Source: Nocardia cyriacigeorgica (GTDB lineage: Bacteria; Actinomycetota; Actinomycetes; Mycobacteriales; Mycobacteriaceae). From it: 64,000 nt of DNA. Every line of letters starts with the position of its first letter. The stretch's first letter is position 1. The position numbers and the translations under genes are program-made. Under the pieces are notes generated by a model. That model made no database searches. It was not told where the DNA came from and saw nothing but the letters and a program-made list of their open reading frames with translations. Below, in pieces: positions 18,004 to 26,317 of the stretch. The stretch spans positions 788,452 to 852,451 of the forward strand of contig NZ_JAAGUY010000001.1 of assembly GCF_010868145.1 (NCBI RefSeq), read 5' to 3'.

Positions 18004-18423
18004 GTGACTGCGGACAACGATGCTGCCCCCGAACCCGGCGATCCTGGCATCGATCCCGAACTCGTCGAACTGGCCACCGCGGTTTTCGAGCTCGCCCGCA
18101 GCGGTGCGGCCGACCAGCTCGCGGCCTACCTCGATGCGGGTGTGCCGGTGAATCTCACCAACGATCGCGGTGACACCCTGCTCATGCTGGCTGCCTACCA
18201 CGGTCATCGCGAAGCGGTCGGTGTGCTGCTGGCGCGTGGCGCCGACCCCGATCGGGCCAACGACCGCGGTCAGACACCGCTGGCCGGTGTGGTGTTCAAG
18301 GGCGAAACCGACATCGTGAGTGACCTGGTCGCCGCGGGTGCGGATCCGGACGCGGGTACGCCGTCCGCGCGCGACACGGCGACCATGTTCGGCAAATCCG
18401 ACCTGCTGGAAATCTTCGGCTGA
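18004..18423 (+). CDS. ankyrin-repeat protein
   Basis: The 139-residue protein contains three ankyrin-type units: GAADQLAAYLDAGVPVNLTNDRGDTLLMLAAYHGHREAV, VLLARGADPDRANDRGQTPLAGVVF and DLVAAGADPDAG. Small ankyrin proteins of this size are common in actinomycetes as solitary protein-binding scaffolds, sometimes near catalases. The GTG start at 18004 lies 10 nt after a TAATAG hexamer, so translation may be leaderless. The gene directly precedes the unusual Ser/Thr kinase, but 100 nt apart, so a functional link is only possible. Confidence 0.85.
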   Translation: MTADNDAAPEPGDPGIDPELVELATAVFELARSGAADQLAAYLDAGVPVNLTNDRGDTLLMLAAYHGHREAVGVLLARGADPDRANDRGQTPLAGVVFKGETDIVSDLVAAGADPDAGTPSARDTATMFGKSDLLEIFG

Positions 18424-18523
18424 GCGTCGACCGACCTCCGGGCCGCTGCCCGTCGCGCAATAACGGGCGACCCGACCCTGCAAGTACCCGACCCGCCACC
18501 GCTGACGGCGTTACGATGCGGAC

Positions 18524-20773
18524 ATGGCGCAACCCGCCCCGCCGACCTCCGGGGTGACCGTCCAACCCGACCGGTCGCCGGAGACATCGCGTGGCAACCA
18601 GGTCACCGAGGCCATCGAACGCTTCACTGCGGCGTGGCAGGAGGCCGACACTCCCCCGGAACTGCGCAGCTATCTTCCTGACGCGCCCGCGATCCGGCGG
18701 GTCTCGCTGATCGAGCTGATCAAGATCGATCTGGCCAACCGGTGGCAGCGCGGCACCGCGCCGAAACGGCTGGCCGAATACGTCGATGAGCTGCCCGAGC
18801 TCCGCACCTGGCCGCTGCCACCGGACCTGATCTACGAGGAATTCCATATTCGCCGACGCGCAGGCAGCTCGGTCGATGTGGGCGAATACACCGCCGCCTA
18901 TCCCGAACAGGCCGAACAACTTTCGCAACTGCTCACCACCGAGGACTATCACAGCACTCTGCTCGGAGCGTCGGCAGAGCCCGCGAACCTGGACGAACTC
19001 GAGGTCGGCCAGCGCATCGACGATTTCGATCTGATGACCGGACTCGGCCGCGGCGCGTTCGCCCGCGTCTTCCTGGCCAGGCAGCGTTCCATGCAGCGGC
19101 TGGTCGCGGTGAAGATCTCCCGCGACAAGGGCACCGAACCGCAGACGCTGGCCCAGCTCGACCACGACTACATCGTGCGGGTATTCGACCAGCGGGTCCT
19201 CGACGGTCCCGCGTTACGGCTGCTGTACATGCAATATGTGCCCGGCGGCACGCTGCTCACCGTGCTGGAACGGGTGCGCGGCACACCATCCGAACAGCGC
19301 AGCGGACAGCTGCTGCTCGACGTCATCGACACCGTGCTCGCCGGCAAGGGGGAGATCCAGCCCGCCGAATCGCCGGTGCGCGCCGAACTCGCGGGTTTGT
19401 CCTGGCCGGAGACCGTCGCCTGGCTGGGTCGCAGGCTGGCGCAGGCGTTGGATTACGCGGGCGGTGTCGGTGTACTGCATCGCGACGTCAAACCGGCGAA
19501 TGTACTGCTCACCGCGGAGGGCGTGCCCAAACTCGCCGATTTCAACATCAGTTTCAGCGGCAACGTCTCCGGCGACAGTCCGGTTGCCTACTTCGGCGGC
19601 TCGCTGGCATACATGTCGCCCGAGCAGCTGTCGGTGGTGCATCCGAACCGGTCCGTCGCCGCCGCCGACCTCGATACTCGCAGCGACCTCTTCTCGCTGG
19701 CCGTGGTGCTGTGGGAGCTGCTCACCGGGCGCAAACCCTTCGCCGACGAGAACGCGACCGGCGGTGATCGCACGGCACTGGACTCGATGCTGGACCGGCG
19801 CGCCCACAGCCCAGAGGATCTGCCCTACGACGACCTGCCGCCCGGCACCCCCGCCGCATTGCAACGTGCGCTCGTGCGCGCCCTCGAGCCGGATCCGGCC
19901 AAACGCTGGGAACGCGGCGCCGATATGGCTCAGCAGCTACAGGTCTGCCTGGACGCCCGTGCCCGCGACCTGGTCGACCCCCCGCGGGGCAGTCCGCGGC
20001 TACGGGCGCGCAGCTGGATCCACCCCATCATGGCGCTGGCGATCGCTGTGCCGAACGCGCTGGCGATCCTCTACAGCTACAACCACAATCGGACGCTGAT
20101 CTTCGACAAACTCGATATCGACGCCCAGCGGACCTTCGATCTGGTCGCCTGGACCTGTTACGGCGTGGGCTTCGTGATCGGTGCGGTGGTGACCATCGCG
20201 CTGGTGATGCATCTGTGGTTCATCATGCACGGAATGCGCACCGGCCGTGTCTACGACGCGCAGGCGTTGGCCAGGGCCCGTTCGGACACCCTGCAACTCG
20301 CCAGTCGCAATGTGCTGACCTGCTTCGTGCTGTGGGTGATCGCCGGTATCGCGGTACCGGTGTCGGTGCAGTTGTCCGGCAGCAACCTCAGCGCCGAATC
20401 CTCGGCCCACTTCTTCCTGACCCAGATCGTCTGCGGCGCGATCGCCATGGCCTATCCGTACTTCCTGGTCAGTTTCTACGCGGTGCGCTGCCTGTATCCG
20501 GCGTTCCTTCCGCTGGGAGGGCTCACCGCCGAGGACAGCGCGCAGTTGCGTGCGCTGGACCGGCGCAGCACCTACTTCCTGACCATCGCGGCGGCGGTAC
20601 CGCTGCTCGGTGCCGCCGGGGTGACCTTCATTCCGCCCGAGGACATCGCGTCGGTGATCGTGCCGCTGCGGGTGCTGTGTTTCGGCGGCGCACTGGCTTT
20701 CGTCGGCGTGTACTGGTTGTTCCGGATGCTGGAGCGAGACCTGGCCGCACTCGAGCGCATAGTCACGCACTGA
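18524..20773 (+). CDS. Ser/Thr protein kinase with C-terminal six-helix membrane domain
   Basis: The protein has 749 residues. Residues 1-160 are an uncharacterised soluble region. The kinase domain (about 165-480) has glycine loop GLGRGAFARV (173-182), VAVK with K197, HRD (319-321) followed by VKPANVLL, and SPE (365-367). The DFG motif reads DFN (339-341). Residues about 500-735 hold six predicted membrane helices, an arrangement unlike PknB-type kinases with a single helix and outer sensor domain. The membrane domain resembles those on the N side of actinobacterial cyclases (inference). The next gene, 94 nt downstream, encodes a Sel1/TPR-like protein that could be its partner. Confidence 0.88.
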   Translation: MAQPAPPTSGVTVQPDRSPETSRGNQVTEAIERFTAAWQEADTPPELRSYLPDAPAIRRVSLIELIKIDLANRWQRGTAPKRLAEYVDELPELRTWPLPPDLIYEEFHIRRRAGSSVDVGEYTAAYPEQAEQLSQLLTTEDYHSTLLGASAEPANLDELEVGQRIDDFDLMTGLGRGAFARVFLARQRSMQRLVAVKISRDKGTEPQTLAQLDHDYIVRVFDQRVLDGPALRLLYMQYVPGGTLLTVLERVRGTPSEQRSGQLLLDVIDTVLAGKGEIQPAESPVRAELAGLSWPETVAWLGRRLAQALDYAGGVGVLHRDVKPANVLLTAEGVPKLADFNISFSGNVSGDSPVAYFGGSLAYMSPEQLSVVHPNRSVAAADLDTRSDLFSLAVVLWELLTGRKPFADENATGGDRTALDSMLDRRAHSPEDLPYDDLPPGTPAALQRALVRALEPDPAKRWERGADMAQQLQVCLDARARDLVDPPRGSPRLRARSWIHPIMALAIAVPNALAILYSYNHNRTLIFDKLDIDAQRTFDLVAWTCYGVGFVIGAVVTIALVMHLWFIMHGMRTGRVYDAQALARARSDTLQLASRNVLTCFVLWVIAGIAVPVSVQLSGSNLSAESSAHFFLTQIVCGAIAMAYPYFLVSFYAVRCLYPAFLPLGGLTAEDSAQLRALDRRSTYFLTIAAAVPLLGAAGVTFIPPEDIASVIVPLRVLCFGGALAFVGVYWLFRMLERDLAALERIVTH

Positions 20774-20867
20774 ATCATTGCGAAATCGCGGGCTCCGGCT
20801 AGTACGGTATAGCCGCCGCGAGGGGTCGATCGCGGTGATCGGGTATCGGGGAAAGGCGGGGCTAGAC

Positions 20868-21887
20868 ATGATCGAACCGGTTACGTCCGCGGTCGCACCG
20901 GCGACCGGCACACCCTCCACCACCGGTCCCGAGCTACCCCTGGCGGCCAGATATCACAGTGCCGACCCGATCGACTGGCACGGCAGCACGGTGTACCCGA
21001 TGTACACCGAACAGCTCAGCGGTTCGGCCACCACCCTCACCATGACCTTGCTGTCGGCGACGCCACCGCCGGGAGTCGTCGGGCTCGGCATGGGGTTGTC
21101 GATGGTCGACGGCTATGTCGGCGTCGATCGGCGCCACCTGGCGGGAGTGGACGTGTGGCACGACGCGCTCGAACGCGGCATCACGGTCGAATTATCGGCC
21201 GAGAGCCGCGGCGCGCTGTATTCGCTGACGCCGGTCTGGCGCGATGCCGACGGCGCCGCCTGCTCCTGGTCGGGCAACTACGGTGTCGTCGTCGAACGCA
21301 CGGCACCGGGCCGTGTTGTGCTGTGGTGCAGTCTGGGTGCCGGTCCGCCGCATTTTGCCGACCTGGTCGTCGAGGTGGTCGCGGCCCCGGCGGACACGAC
21401 CCCGATTCCCGCGGTGCGCGACATCGCCCGGACACCGGAGGCCGGCGAGGCGGCGCGGGCAGATCCCGGCGAGCAGCAACGCGATCCGGTCGCCGATGGG
21501 ACGGCCCACTCCCCCGTGCCGGATGCTCACACCGGCGCGGCATCGTCGTCGGCCGACCCGGACTATCGCCGCGCGCTCTACGACCTCGGTGTCGCGATGT
21601 TCCGGCGCGGGGAGGAAACTCAGGCGTGCGAGCTCTGGACGCAGGCCGCAGCGGCCGGGCATGCCGAGGCGGCCTTCGATCTCGGCGTCGTGCGGTTCCG
21701 CCACGGTGATCTCGACGCGGCCGAACAATGGTGGCGGACCGCTGCGCAACGCCACGACGTGCGCGCCATGGTGGGTCTGTCCGAACTGATGACGCGGCGC
21801 GGCGCACATGCGCAGGCGCAGCTCTGGCATACCCGCGCGGTCACCGCCAAGACCGTCGCCGAGTCGCTGGCCAATCGCCCTGGATAG
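20868..21887 (+). CDS. Sel1/TPR-repeat protein with unknown N-terminal domain
   Basis: The 339-residue protein begins at ATG 20868 after GAAAGGCGGGG. The N-terminal 180 residues form a beta-rich domain that I do not recognise (VYPMYTEQLSGSATTLTMTLL, VVERTAPGRVVLWCSLG). A low-complexity linker follows, then Sel1/TPR-type helical repeats from about residue 225 (ALYDLGVAMFRRGEETQACELWTQAAAAGHAEAAFDLGVV). It follows the membrane kinase gene closely on the same strand, so it is a candidate substrate or adaptor of that kinase. No catalytic motif is visible. Confidence 0.7.
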   Translation: MIEPVTSAVAPATGTPSTTGPELPLAARYHSADPIDWHGSTVYPMYTEQLSGSATTLTMTLLSATPPPGVVGLGMGLSMVDGYVGVDRRHLAGVDVWHDALERGITVELSAESRGALYSLTPVWRDADGAACSWSGNYGVVVERTAPGRVVLWCSLGAGPPHFADLVVEVVAAPADTTPIPAVRDIARTPEAGEAARADPGEQQRDPVADGTAHSPVPDAHTGAASSSADPDYRRALYDLGVAMFRRGEETQACELWTQAAAAGHAEAAFDLGVVRFRHGDLDAAEQWWRTAAQRHDVRAMVGLSELMTRRGAHAQAQLWHTRAVTAKTVAESLANRPG

Positions 21888-21910
21888 CGGTTCACGGCAG
21901 CCGAAATTCG

Positions 21911-21940
21911 ATGGACGGCGCCTCGGGTGCGCGCTACGGT
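21911..21940 (+). promoter_or_regulatory. candidate promoter of erm leader transcript
   Basis: TACGGT at 21935-21940 ends 7 nt before the leader ATG. TGGACG at 21912-21917 lies 17 nt upstream as a weak -35 box, with an AT-rich AAATT just before it. The spacing predicts a leaderless mRNA starting at the leader ATG. An AT-rich patch next to -35 is how WhiB7 promoters look, but this is inference. Confidence 0.4.
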
Positions 21941-21947
21941 GGCCGCC

Positions 21948-22052
21948 ATGAGTGGCATCACTGGTCAGCACGCGGCGTGCGCCGTCGGCGTGAACTTCTT
22001 CCGCCTGCGCACGGTAGCCCGGACTCTGCCGGTGCACCGCACTCCACGCTGA
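21948..22052 (+). CDS. 34-residue leader peptide upstream of erm
   Basis: A complete short frame runs from ATG 21948 to TGA 22052 in the gap before the erm gene. Residues 16-21 read NFFRLR, so it contains an Arg-Leu-Arg. An Arg/Lys-X-Arg/Lys motif is the known stall site of macrolide-bound ribosomes on leaders such as ErmDL (MRLR). Strong downstream folds, including one that buries the erm Shine-Dalgarno, follow the stop codon. The peptide is therefore probably a macrolide sensor, not a functional protein. No database comparison was possible. Confidence 0.6.
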   Translation: MSGITGQHAACAVGVNFFRLRTVARTLPVHRTPR

Positions 22053-22174
22053 CCGAACCGCTCGACGCATCGAGCACTCTCCTGCGGTTCTGGTAACCGT
22101 CGTCTTCACGTGCCCTGGCATGGGTCCGGGCGAATCACGCAGTCCCGATTCGTCCGCTCCGTTCGGAGGACCCC
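22052..22174 (+). promoter_or_regulatory. erm attenuator: alternative hairpins and SD-sequestering fold
   Basis: Several stems can be read directly. CTCGA 22061-22065 pairs with 22070-22074. CGGTT 22085-22089 can pair either with AACCG 22056-22060 or with AACCG 22095-22099. GGGCGAATC 22128-22136 pairs with 22147-22155. GGGTCC 22122-22127 pairs with GGACCC 22168-22173, and CTCC 22157-22160 with GGAG 22165-22168. The last two occlude the ribosome binding site GGAGGA (22165-22170) of erm at 22175. The layout matches translational attenuation of inducible erm genes. Confidence 0.6.
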
Positions 22175-22990
22175 ATGTCCCGCAAATACTTTCCCCCGCA
22201 TGCCCACACCACCAGCACGCGTAAGCAGCTATCGCAGAATTTCCTCACCGATGTCCGCGCCGCACGCACGATCGTGCGTGCCGCCGAGGTCGCCACCGCG
22301 GATCTGATCCTGGAAATCGGCGCCGGTGACGGCATGCTGACCAGGCAGTTGCTCGACCGAGGCCACCGGGTGATCGCCTACGAGAAGGATCGCTACTACG
22401 CCCGGCGACTCCGCGCCCGCTACGGAAACAACCGCCGAATCCAGGTGATCGGCAACGACTTCCGCCGGGCGAACCCGCCGAGCCTGCCGTTCGCGGTAGT
22501 CGCCAACATCCCGTTCGGTATCAGCACCGACATTCTGCGCTGGTGCCTGGACGCCGGGCAGCTCACCTCGGCGACACTGCTCACCCAGCAGGAGTTCGCG
22601 CGCAAGCACACCGGTGATTACCGACGTTGGAGCAAACTCACCGTCACGCACTGGCCGACCATGGCATTGACGCTCGGACCGCGTATCGGTCGCGCCAGTT
22701 TCGACCCGGTCCCCCAGGTCGACGCCGCGGTATTGCGTCTGGTCCGCCGCCCGCGACCACTGCTGCCGGATTCGGAGCTGGCCGATTACCGCGCTCTGGT
22801 GGAACTCGGCTTCTCCGGGGTCGGCGGATCGTTGGCTGCCTCACTGCGGCGCGCGTGCCCGGCCGCAACCGTACGCTCGGCCTGCGCCGCTGCGGGTGTC
22901 GCCGCGGAGGAACCGGTGGGCCTGGTCGATCCCGACCGCTGGGTCATCCTGTATCGGCACCTCCGCCAGGTACCGGCGTACGCGCGCTGA
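22175..22990 (+). CDS. erm: Erm-family 23S rRNA adenine N6-methyltransferase
   Basis: The 271-residue protein has the Erm/KsgA fold: QNFL at 21-24, SAM-binding EIGAGDGMLT (47-56), the acidic AYEKD near 69, and the catalytic NIPFGIST at 111-118, where KsgA normally has NxPY and Erm enzymes have N-I-P-F/Y. The following FARKHTGDYRRWSKLTV is also typical of Erm. It should methylate A2058 of 23S rRNA and give macrolide-lincosamide-streptogramin B resistance. ATG 22175 follows GGAGGA. It is preceded by a leader peptide and hairpins indicating antibiotic induction. It lies on its own transcription unit, converging with ectD. Confidence 0.9.
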   Translation: MSRKYFPPHAHTTSTRKQLSQNFLTDVRAARTIVRAAEVATADLILEIGAGDGMLTRQLLDRGHRVIAYEKDRYYARRLRARYGNNRRIQVIGNDFRRANPPSLPFAVVANIPFGISTDILRWCLDAGQLTSATLLTQQEFARKHTGDYRRWSKLTVTHWPTMALTLGPRIGRASFDPVPQVDAAVLRLVRRPRPLLPDSELADYRALVELGFSGVGGSLAASLRRACPAATVRSACAAAGVAAEEPVGLVDPDRWVILYRHLRQVPAYAR

Positions 22991-22999
22991 GCCACACCT

Positions 23000-23038
23000 C
23001 GGCGGTGGGTAGGGCTTTATGCGCCCCGCCCACCGCCG
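23000..23038. terminator. bidirectional terminator between erm and ectD
   Basis: CGGCGGTGGG (23000-23009) pairs perfectly with CCCACCGCCG (23029-23038). An inner GGGC/GCCC stem (23012-23015 with 23023-23026) extends the hairpin. It lies between two convergent genes. Confidence 0.8.
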
Positions 23039-23057
23039 TAGCGCAGCAGTCGCCAAC

Positions 23058-23930
23058 TCAGACCGGAGTGAACTCGCGGCTCGCGATATAGGTGGGCCGC
23101 CGCGCCGGTGCGGCGAACGGCTCTTCCACGGTGTTCTCCACGCTGTTGAACACCAGGAAGATGTTCGAGCGCGGGAACGGCGTGATGTTGTTGGCCGAAC
23201 CGTGCATGATGTTCGAATCGAACAGCAGCGCCGATCCGGCCCGGCCGGTGAACTGCGCGACGCCGTACTTATGTGCCAGCACCTCGATATCGGACTGCGC
23301 CGGGACGCCGATCTCCTGCTCCCGCAACGACTCCCGATAGTTCTCGGCCGGCGTCTCACCCTGACACGGCACGAAAGTGCGGTGCGAACCCGGCATCAGC
23401 ATCAGGCTGCCGTTGAACGGATAGTTGTCGGTCAGCGCGATGGAGATGCTGACCGCCCGCGGCCTCGGCATACCGTCCTCTGCGTGCCAGGTCTCGAAAT
23501 CGGAATGCCAGTAGAAGCCGGCACCGCCGAAACCGGGCAGATAGTTCACCCGGCTCTGGTGCAGGTAGACCTCCGAACCGAGGATCTGGCGGGCCAGGCC
23601 GGCGACCCGGGGTTCGGCAGCCAGCTCCGCGATCGCGGAGCTGAGCCGGTGCACCTCGAACACCGAACGCACCCGGTTCGATGACTTCTCCACGATCACG
23701 CGCTCATCACCGCGCAGGCCGGGATCGGCGGCGAGCCGGTCGATCTCCCTGGCGAAGTAGGCCACTTCGTCCGGCGAGATCAGTTCGTCCAGGATCGTGT
23801 ACCCGTCGGTGTCGAATCCAGCGAGTTCCGGCGCCTCGATTCGACCCCACACCGTCGCATCGTGCCGCTCGACGTGCGGCGCCGGATCGGGGGTCCGGGT
23901 CGGGTAGTGATCGATCCGATTGTGTGCCAA
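23058..23930 (-). CDS. ectD: ectoine 5-hydroxylase
   Basis: EctD is a non-haem Fe(II)/2-oxoglutarate dioxygenase converting ectoine to 5-hydroxyectoine. The 290-residue protein shows the EctD signature FYWHSDFETWHAEDGMP at 139-155, with iron ligands H142 and D144 and the distal H243 in IMHGSANN. A second family block, GSLMLMPGSHRTFVPC, is at 174-189. It is the last gene of the ectABCD operon, 16 nt after ectC. Its presence predicts that the host makes both ectoine and hydroxyectoine. Confidence 0.97.
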   Translation of the reverse strand: MAHNRIDHYPTRTPDPAPHVERHDATVWGRIEAPELAGFDTDGYTILDELISPDEVAYFAREIDRLAADPGLRGDERVIVEKSSNRVRSVFEVHRLSSAIAELAAEPRVAGLARQILGSEVYLHQSRVNYLPGFGGAGFYWHSDFETWHAEDGMPRPRAVSISIALTDNYPFNGSLMLMPGSHRTFVPCQGETPAENYRESLREQEIGVPAQSDIEVLAHKYGVAQFTGRAGSALLFDSNIMHGSANNITPFPRSNIFLVFNSVENTVEEPFAAPARRPTYIASREFTPV

Positions 23931-23946
23931 CGTCGCGCGTCCTTTC

Positions 23947-24342
23947 TCAGCTGGCCGGAACGGCGACCAACGGATAGACGCCGTTCTCGTCGTGAACCTC
24001 CTGCCCGGTGACCGGCGGATTGAACACGCACATCATGCGCATCCGGGAACGCACCTCGAGCTGGTGCTTCTCATGGCCGTCGAGCAGATACATCGAACCG
24101 GGAGCCAGTTCGTAGGTCTGGTTGTTGTCCAGGTCGGTCAGGGTGCCCTCGCCCTCCACCAGCCACACCGCCTCGATGTGGTTCTGGTAGTGGAAGACGT
24201 GGGTGGTACCGGCCTCGATGGTGGTCTCGTGGAACGAGAACCCGACACCGTCACCGCCGAGCACGATGCGTTTACTGCGCCAGCCGGTGCCGGCCACATC
24301 GCGGTCGGTGCCGGTGATCTCTTCGGTAGTACGCACGATCAT
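23947..24342 (-). CDS. ectC: L-ectoine synthase
   Basis: The 131-residue cupin cyclises N-gamma-acetyl-L-2,4-diaminobutyrate to ectoine. The iron-binding residues known from characterised EctC (E57, Y85, H93) fall at exactly these positions here: HIEAVW, SMYLLDGHEKH. Length and start are standard for the family. It lies 15 nt downstream of ectB and 16 nt upstream of ectD on the same strand. Confidence 0.97.
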   Translation of the reverse strand: MIVRTTEEITGTDRDVAGTGWRSKRIVLGGDGVGFSFHETTIEAGTTHVFHYQNHIEAVWLVEGEGTLTDLDNNQTYELAPGSMYLLDGHEKHQLEVRSRMRMMCVFNPPVTGQEVHDENGVYPLVAVPAS

Positions 24343-24357
24343 GGGTGATTGCCCTCC

Positions 24358-25623
24358 TCAGGCGCCACAGACGGTATGGACGGCTCCGGTCAGGATCTGT
24401 AATCCATGGTCGAGCTCGTCCTCGGTGATGGTCAAGGGGGGAAGCAGTTTGACGACCTCGTCGGAGGCACCGGAGGTCTCGGCGAGCAGCCCGCGTTCGA
24501 ACGCGACCTGGCACACCTTGCCCGCCTGCGAGGCATCGTCGAACACCAGGCCGTGCACCAGCCCCCGGCCGCGGGTCGAGATGCCGGGCAGCCCCTCGGA
24601 GATCGCGCCGAAGGACTGGGCGATCTGTTGCCCCTTGACCTCGGTGGCGGCCTGCAGCGCACCGTCGGACCAGTAGTGCTCCAAAGCCACCTGGGCGGTC
24701 ACGAACGAGGGGTTGTTGCCGCGGAAGGTGCCGTTGTGCTCACCCGGCGACCACACGTCGTGCTCGGGCTTGAACAGCACCAGCGCCATCGGCAGGCCGT
24801 AACCACCGATCGACTTGGACAGGGTGACGATGTCGGGGGTGATGCCCGCGGACTCGAAGGAGAAGAACGGGCCGGTGCGTCCGCAACCCATCTGCACATC
24901 GTCGACGATGAGCAGAATGCCGCGCGCCGCGCACAGCGTAGCCAGATGGCGCAGCCACTCCGCGCGCGCGAGGTTGACGCCGCCCTCACCCTGCACGGTC
25001 TCGACGATGACGGCCGCCGGACGGTCCAGACCGGAGGACGAGTCGTCCAGAACCCGCTCCATCCACTGGAAGTCGGCGGTGGTGCCATCGAAGTAGCCGT
25101 CGTAGGGCATCGGGGTGGCGTGGTTGAGCGGCACACCCGCGCCTGCGCGCTTGGCGGCGTTACCGGTCACCGACAGTGCGCCGAGGGTCATGCCGTGGAA
25201 GGCGTTGGTGAAGCTCAGCACGGTCTGGCGACCGGTGACCTTGCGGGCCAGCTTGAGCGCGGCCTCGACGGCATTGGCGCCGGTGGGGCCGGGGAACTGG
25301 ACCTTGTAGTCCAGCCCGCGCGGAGCCAGCAGCGTGTCCCGCACGGTTTCGAGCAGTTTGCGCTTGGCGACGGTGGACATATCCAGTCCGTGCGTTATCC
25401 CATCGGCGGCGATGTAGTCGATCAACGCCTTCTTGAGCACAGGATTGTTGTGCCCGTAGTTCAGTGCGCCGGCACCCGCGAAGAAATCGAGAAAATCCTT
25501 GCCCTCTTCGTCACGCAGCCAGGCACCTTTCGCGGTTTCGAAAACCGTGGGCCAGGACCGGCAGTAACCACGCACATTCGATTCCAGTGCGTCGAAGATC
25601 GTCGTGTCAGCGGTGATCATCAT
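24358..25623 (-). CDS. ectB: diaminobutyrate-2-oxoglutarate transaminase
   Basis: The 421-residue class-III PLP transaminase makes L-2,4-diaminobutyrate from aspartate semialdehyde. Visible motifs are FFAGAGALNYGHNNP, FPGPTGANAVEAALK, IVDDVQMGCGRTG with the PLP-pyridine aspartate, and TLSKSIGGYGLP with Schiff-base lysine about K270. The start ATG 25623 overlaps the ectA stop by 4 nt (ATGA), indicating translational coupling. Confidence 0.97.
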   Translation of the reverse strand: MMITADTTIFDALESNVRGYCRSWPTVFETAKGAWLRDEEGKDFLDFFAGAGALNYGHNNPVLKKALIDYIAADGITHGLDMSTVAKRKLLETVRDTLLAPRGLDYKVQFPGPTGANAVEAALKLARKVTGRQTVLSFTNAFHGMTLGALSVTGNAAKRAGAGVPLNHATPMPYDGYFDGTTADFQWMERVLDDSSSGLDRPAAVIVETVQGEGGVNLARAEWLRHLATLCAARGILLIVDDVQMGCGRTGPFFSFESAGITPDIVTLSKSIGGYGLPMALVLFKPEHDVWSPGEHNGTFRGNNPSFVTAQVALEHYWSDGALQAATEVKGQQIAQSFGAISEGLPGISTRGRGLVHGLVFDDASQAGKVCQVAFERGLLAETSGASDEVVKLLPPLTITEDELDHGLQILTGAVHTVCGA

Positions 25624-26219
25624 AGATCCCTTTCAGTTTTACGGGCGATCGGTGCGATTCGGTACAGGTCCTCGGCGATATGGCTGTCGGGAAAATCGCC
25701 GGGTGCGAACAACTCGTTCTTGGTCATCTCCGCATCGCGGCGCCGCGCCAGGGCGGCGAACATCGCGATCGAGGCCGGGTTGTCCGGTGAGACTGTCGTC
25801 TCCAGTGCGTCGATGCCGTTCCCTTCGGCATCGATCAGGTTGTCCACCAAGCGATCCAACATCGCGACGCCGAGGCCGCGGCCACGCTGTTCGTGATCGA
25901 CGGCGACCTGCCAGACGAACACGGTGCGCGGCGACTCGGGGCGCAGATAGCCGATCACGAAGCCGACGACCCTGTCGTCCACCTCGGCGACCACCGAGGT
26001 GGCGGCAAAATCTCGGCACCACAGCAGATATGCGTAGCTGGAATTGGTGTCCAATACCTGCGAATCCTTGGCGATACCCCACATCCGGGCCCCGTCGCTG
26101 ATTCTCGGTCTCCGCACCACCGGAGCGCCGGCGTGCTGCCGGTGCGATCCGGAGGGTGGTGTCGAGGAATCCGCGCTCCGTGGGCCTTCGGCCTGTGTGG
26201 GCAAAGCTTGCGTTGACAT
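25620..26219 (-). CDS. ectA: L-2,4-diaminobutyrate N-gamma-acetyltransferase
   Basis: This 199-residue GNAT acetyltransferase carries the second committed step of ectoine synthesis. After a variable N-terminal tail of about 35 residues it has RRPRISDGARMWGIAKDSQVLDTNSSYAYLLWCRDF, an EctA hallmark, then VDHEQRGRGLGVAMLD as the acetyl-CoA loop and ETTVSPDNPASIAMF. GGAG precedes ATG 26219. It is the first gene of ectABCD, and its upstream region carries a GlnR-like box. Confidence 0.96.
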   Translation of the reverse strand: MSTQALPTQAEGPRSADSSTPPSGSHRQHAGAPVVRRPRISDGARMWGIAKDSQVLDTNSSYAYLLWCRDFAATSVVAEVDDRVVGFVIGYLRPESPRTVFVWQVAVDHEQRGRGLGVAMLDRLVDNLIDAEGNGIDALETTVSPDNPASIAMFAALARRRDAEMTKNELFAPGDFPDSHIAEDLYRIAPIARKTERDL

Positions 26220-26240
26220 ACAACTCCGAGGTTCGTGTGC

Positions 26241-26293
26241 AGTACTTTCCCAGGCTTACGAATGAACTTTGAGGTGACCTGGTCGAGTACTTT
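26241..26293. repeat. direct repeat of AGTACTTT in ect promoter
   Basis: AGTACTTT occurs at 26241-26248 and again at 26286-26293, 45 nt apart, within the 144-nt gap between ectA and the sensor kinase gene. It may be a regulator half-site, possibly for the adjacent two-component system. No palindrome is associated with it. Confidence 0.35.
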
Positions 26294-26301
26294 ACGATCG
26301 T

Positions 26302-26317
26302 GTTACAGCCGTGTGAC
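26302..26317 (-). promoter_or_regulatory. GlnR-like box upstream of ectABCD
   Basis: Read in the ect direction the site is GTCAC-N6-GTAAC, matching the actinomycete GlnR half-box pattern gTnAC-n6-GaAAC at nine of ten positions. It lies 83-98 nt upstream of the ectA start. GlnR is known to repress ectABCD in Streptomyces coelicolor. Confidence 0.45.

Noticed and set aside
24406..25896. 496-codon frame opposite ectB and ectA
   Set aside because: Shadow of ectB and ectA, whose active-site motifs are unmistakable on the other strand.
26300..26317. PhoP/MtrA-type direct-repeat box in the ect promoter
   Set aside because: GTGTTAC and GTGTGAC are 11 nt apart, but the same bases fit the GlnR pattern better in the ect direction; kept only as an alternative.
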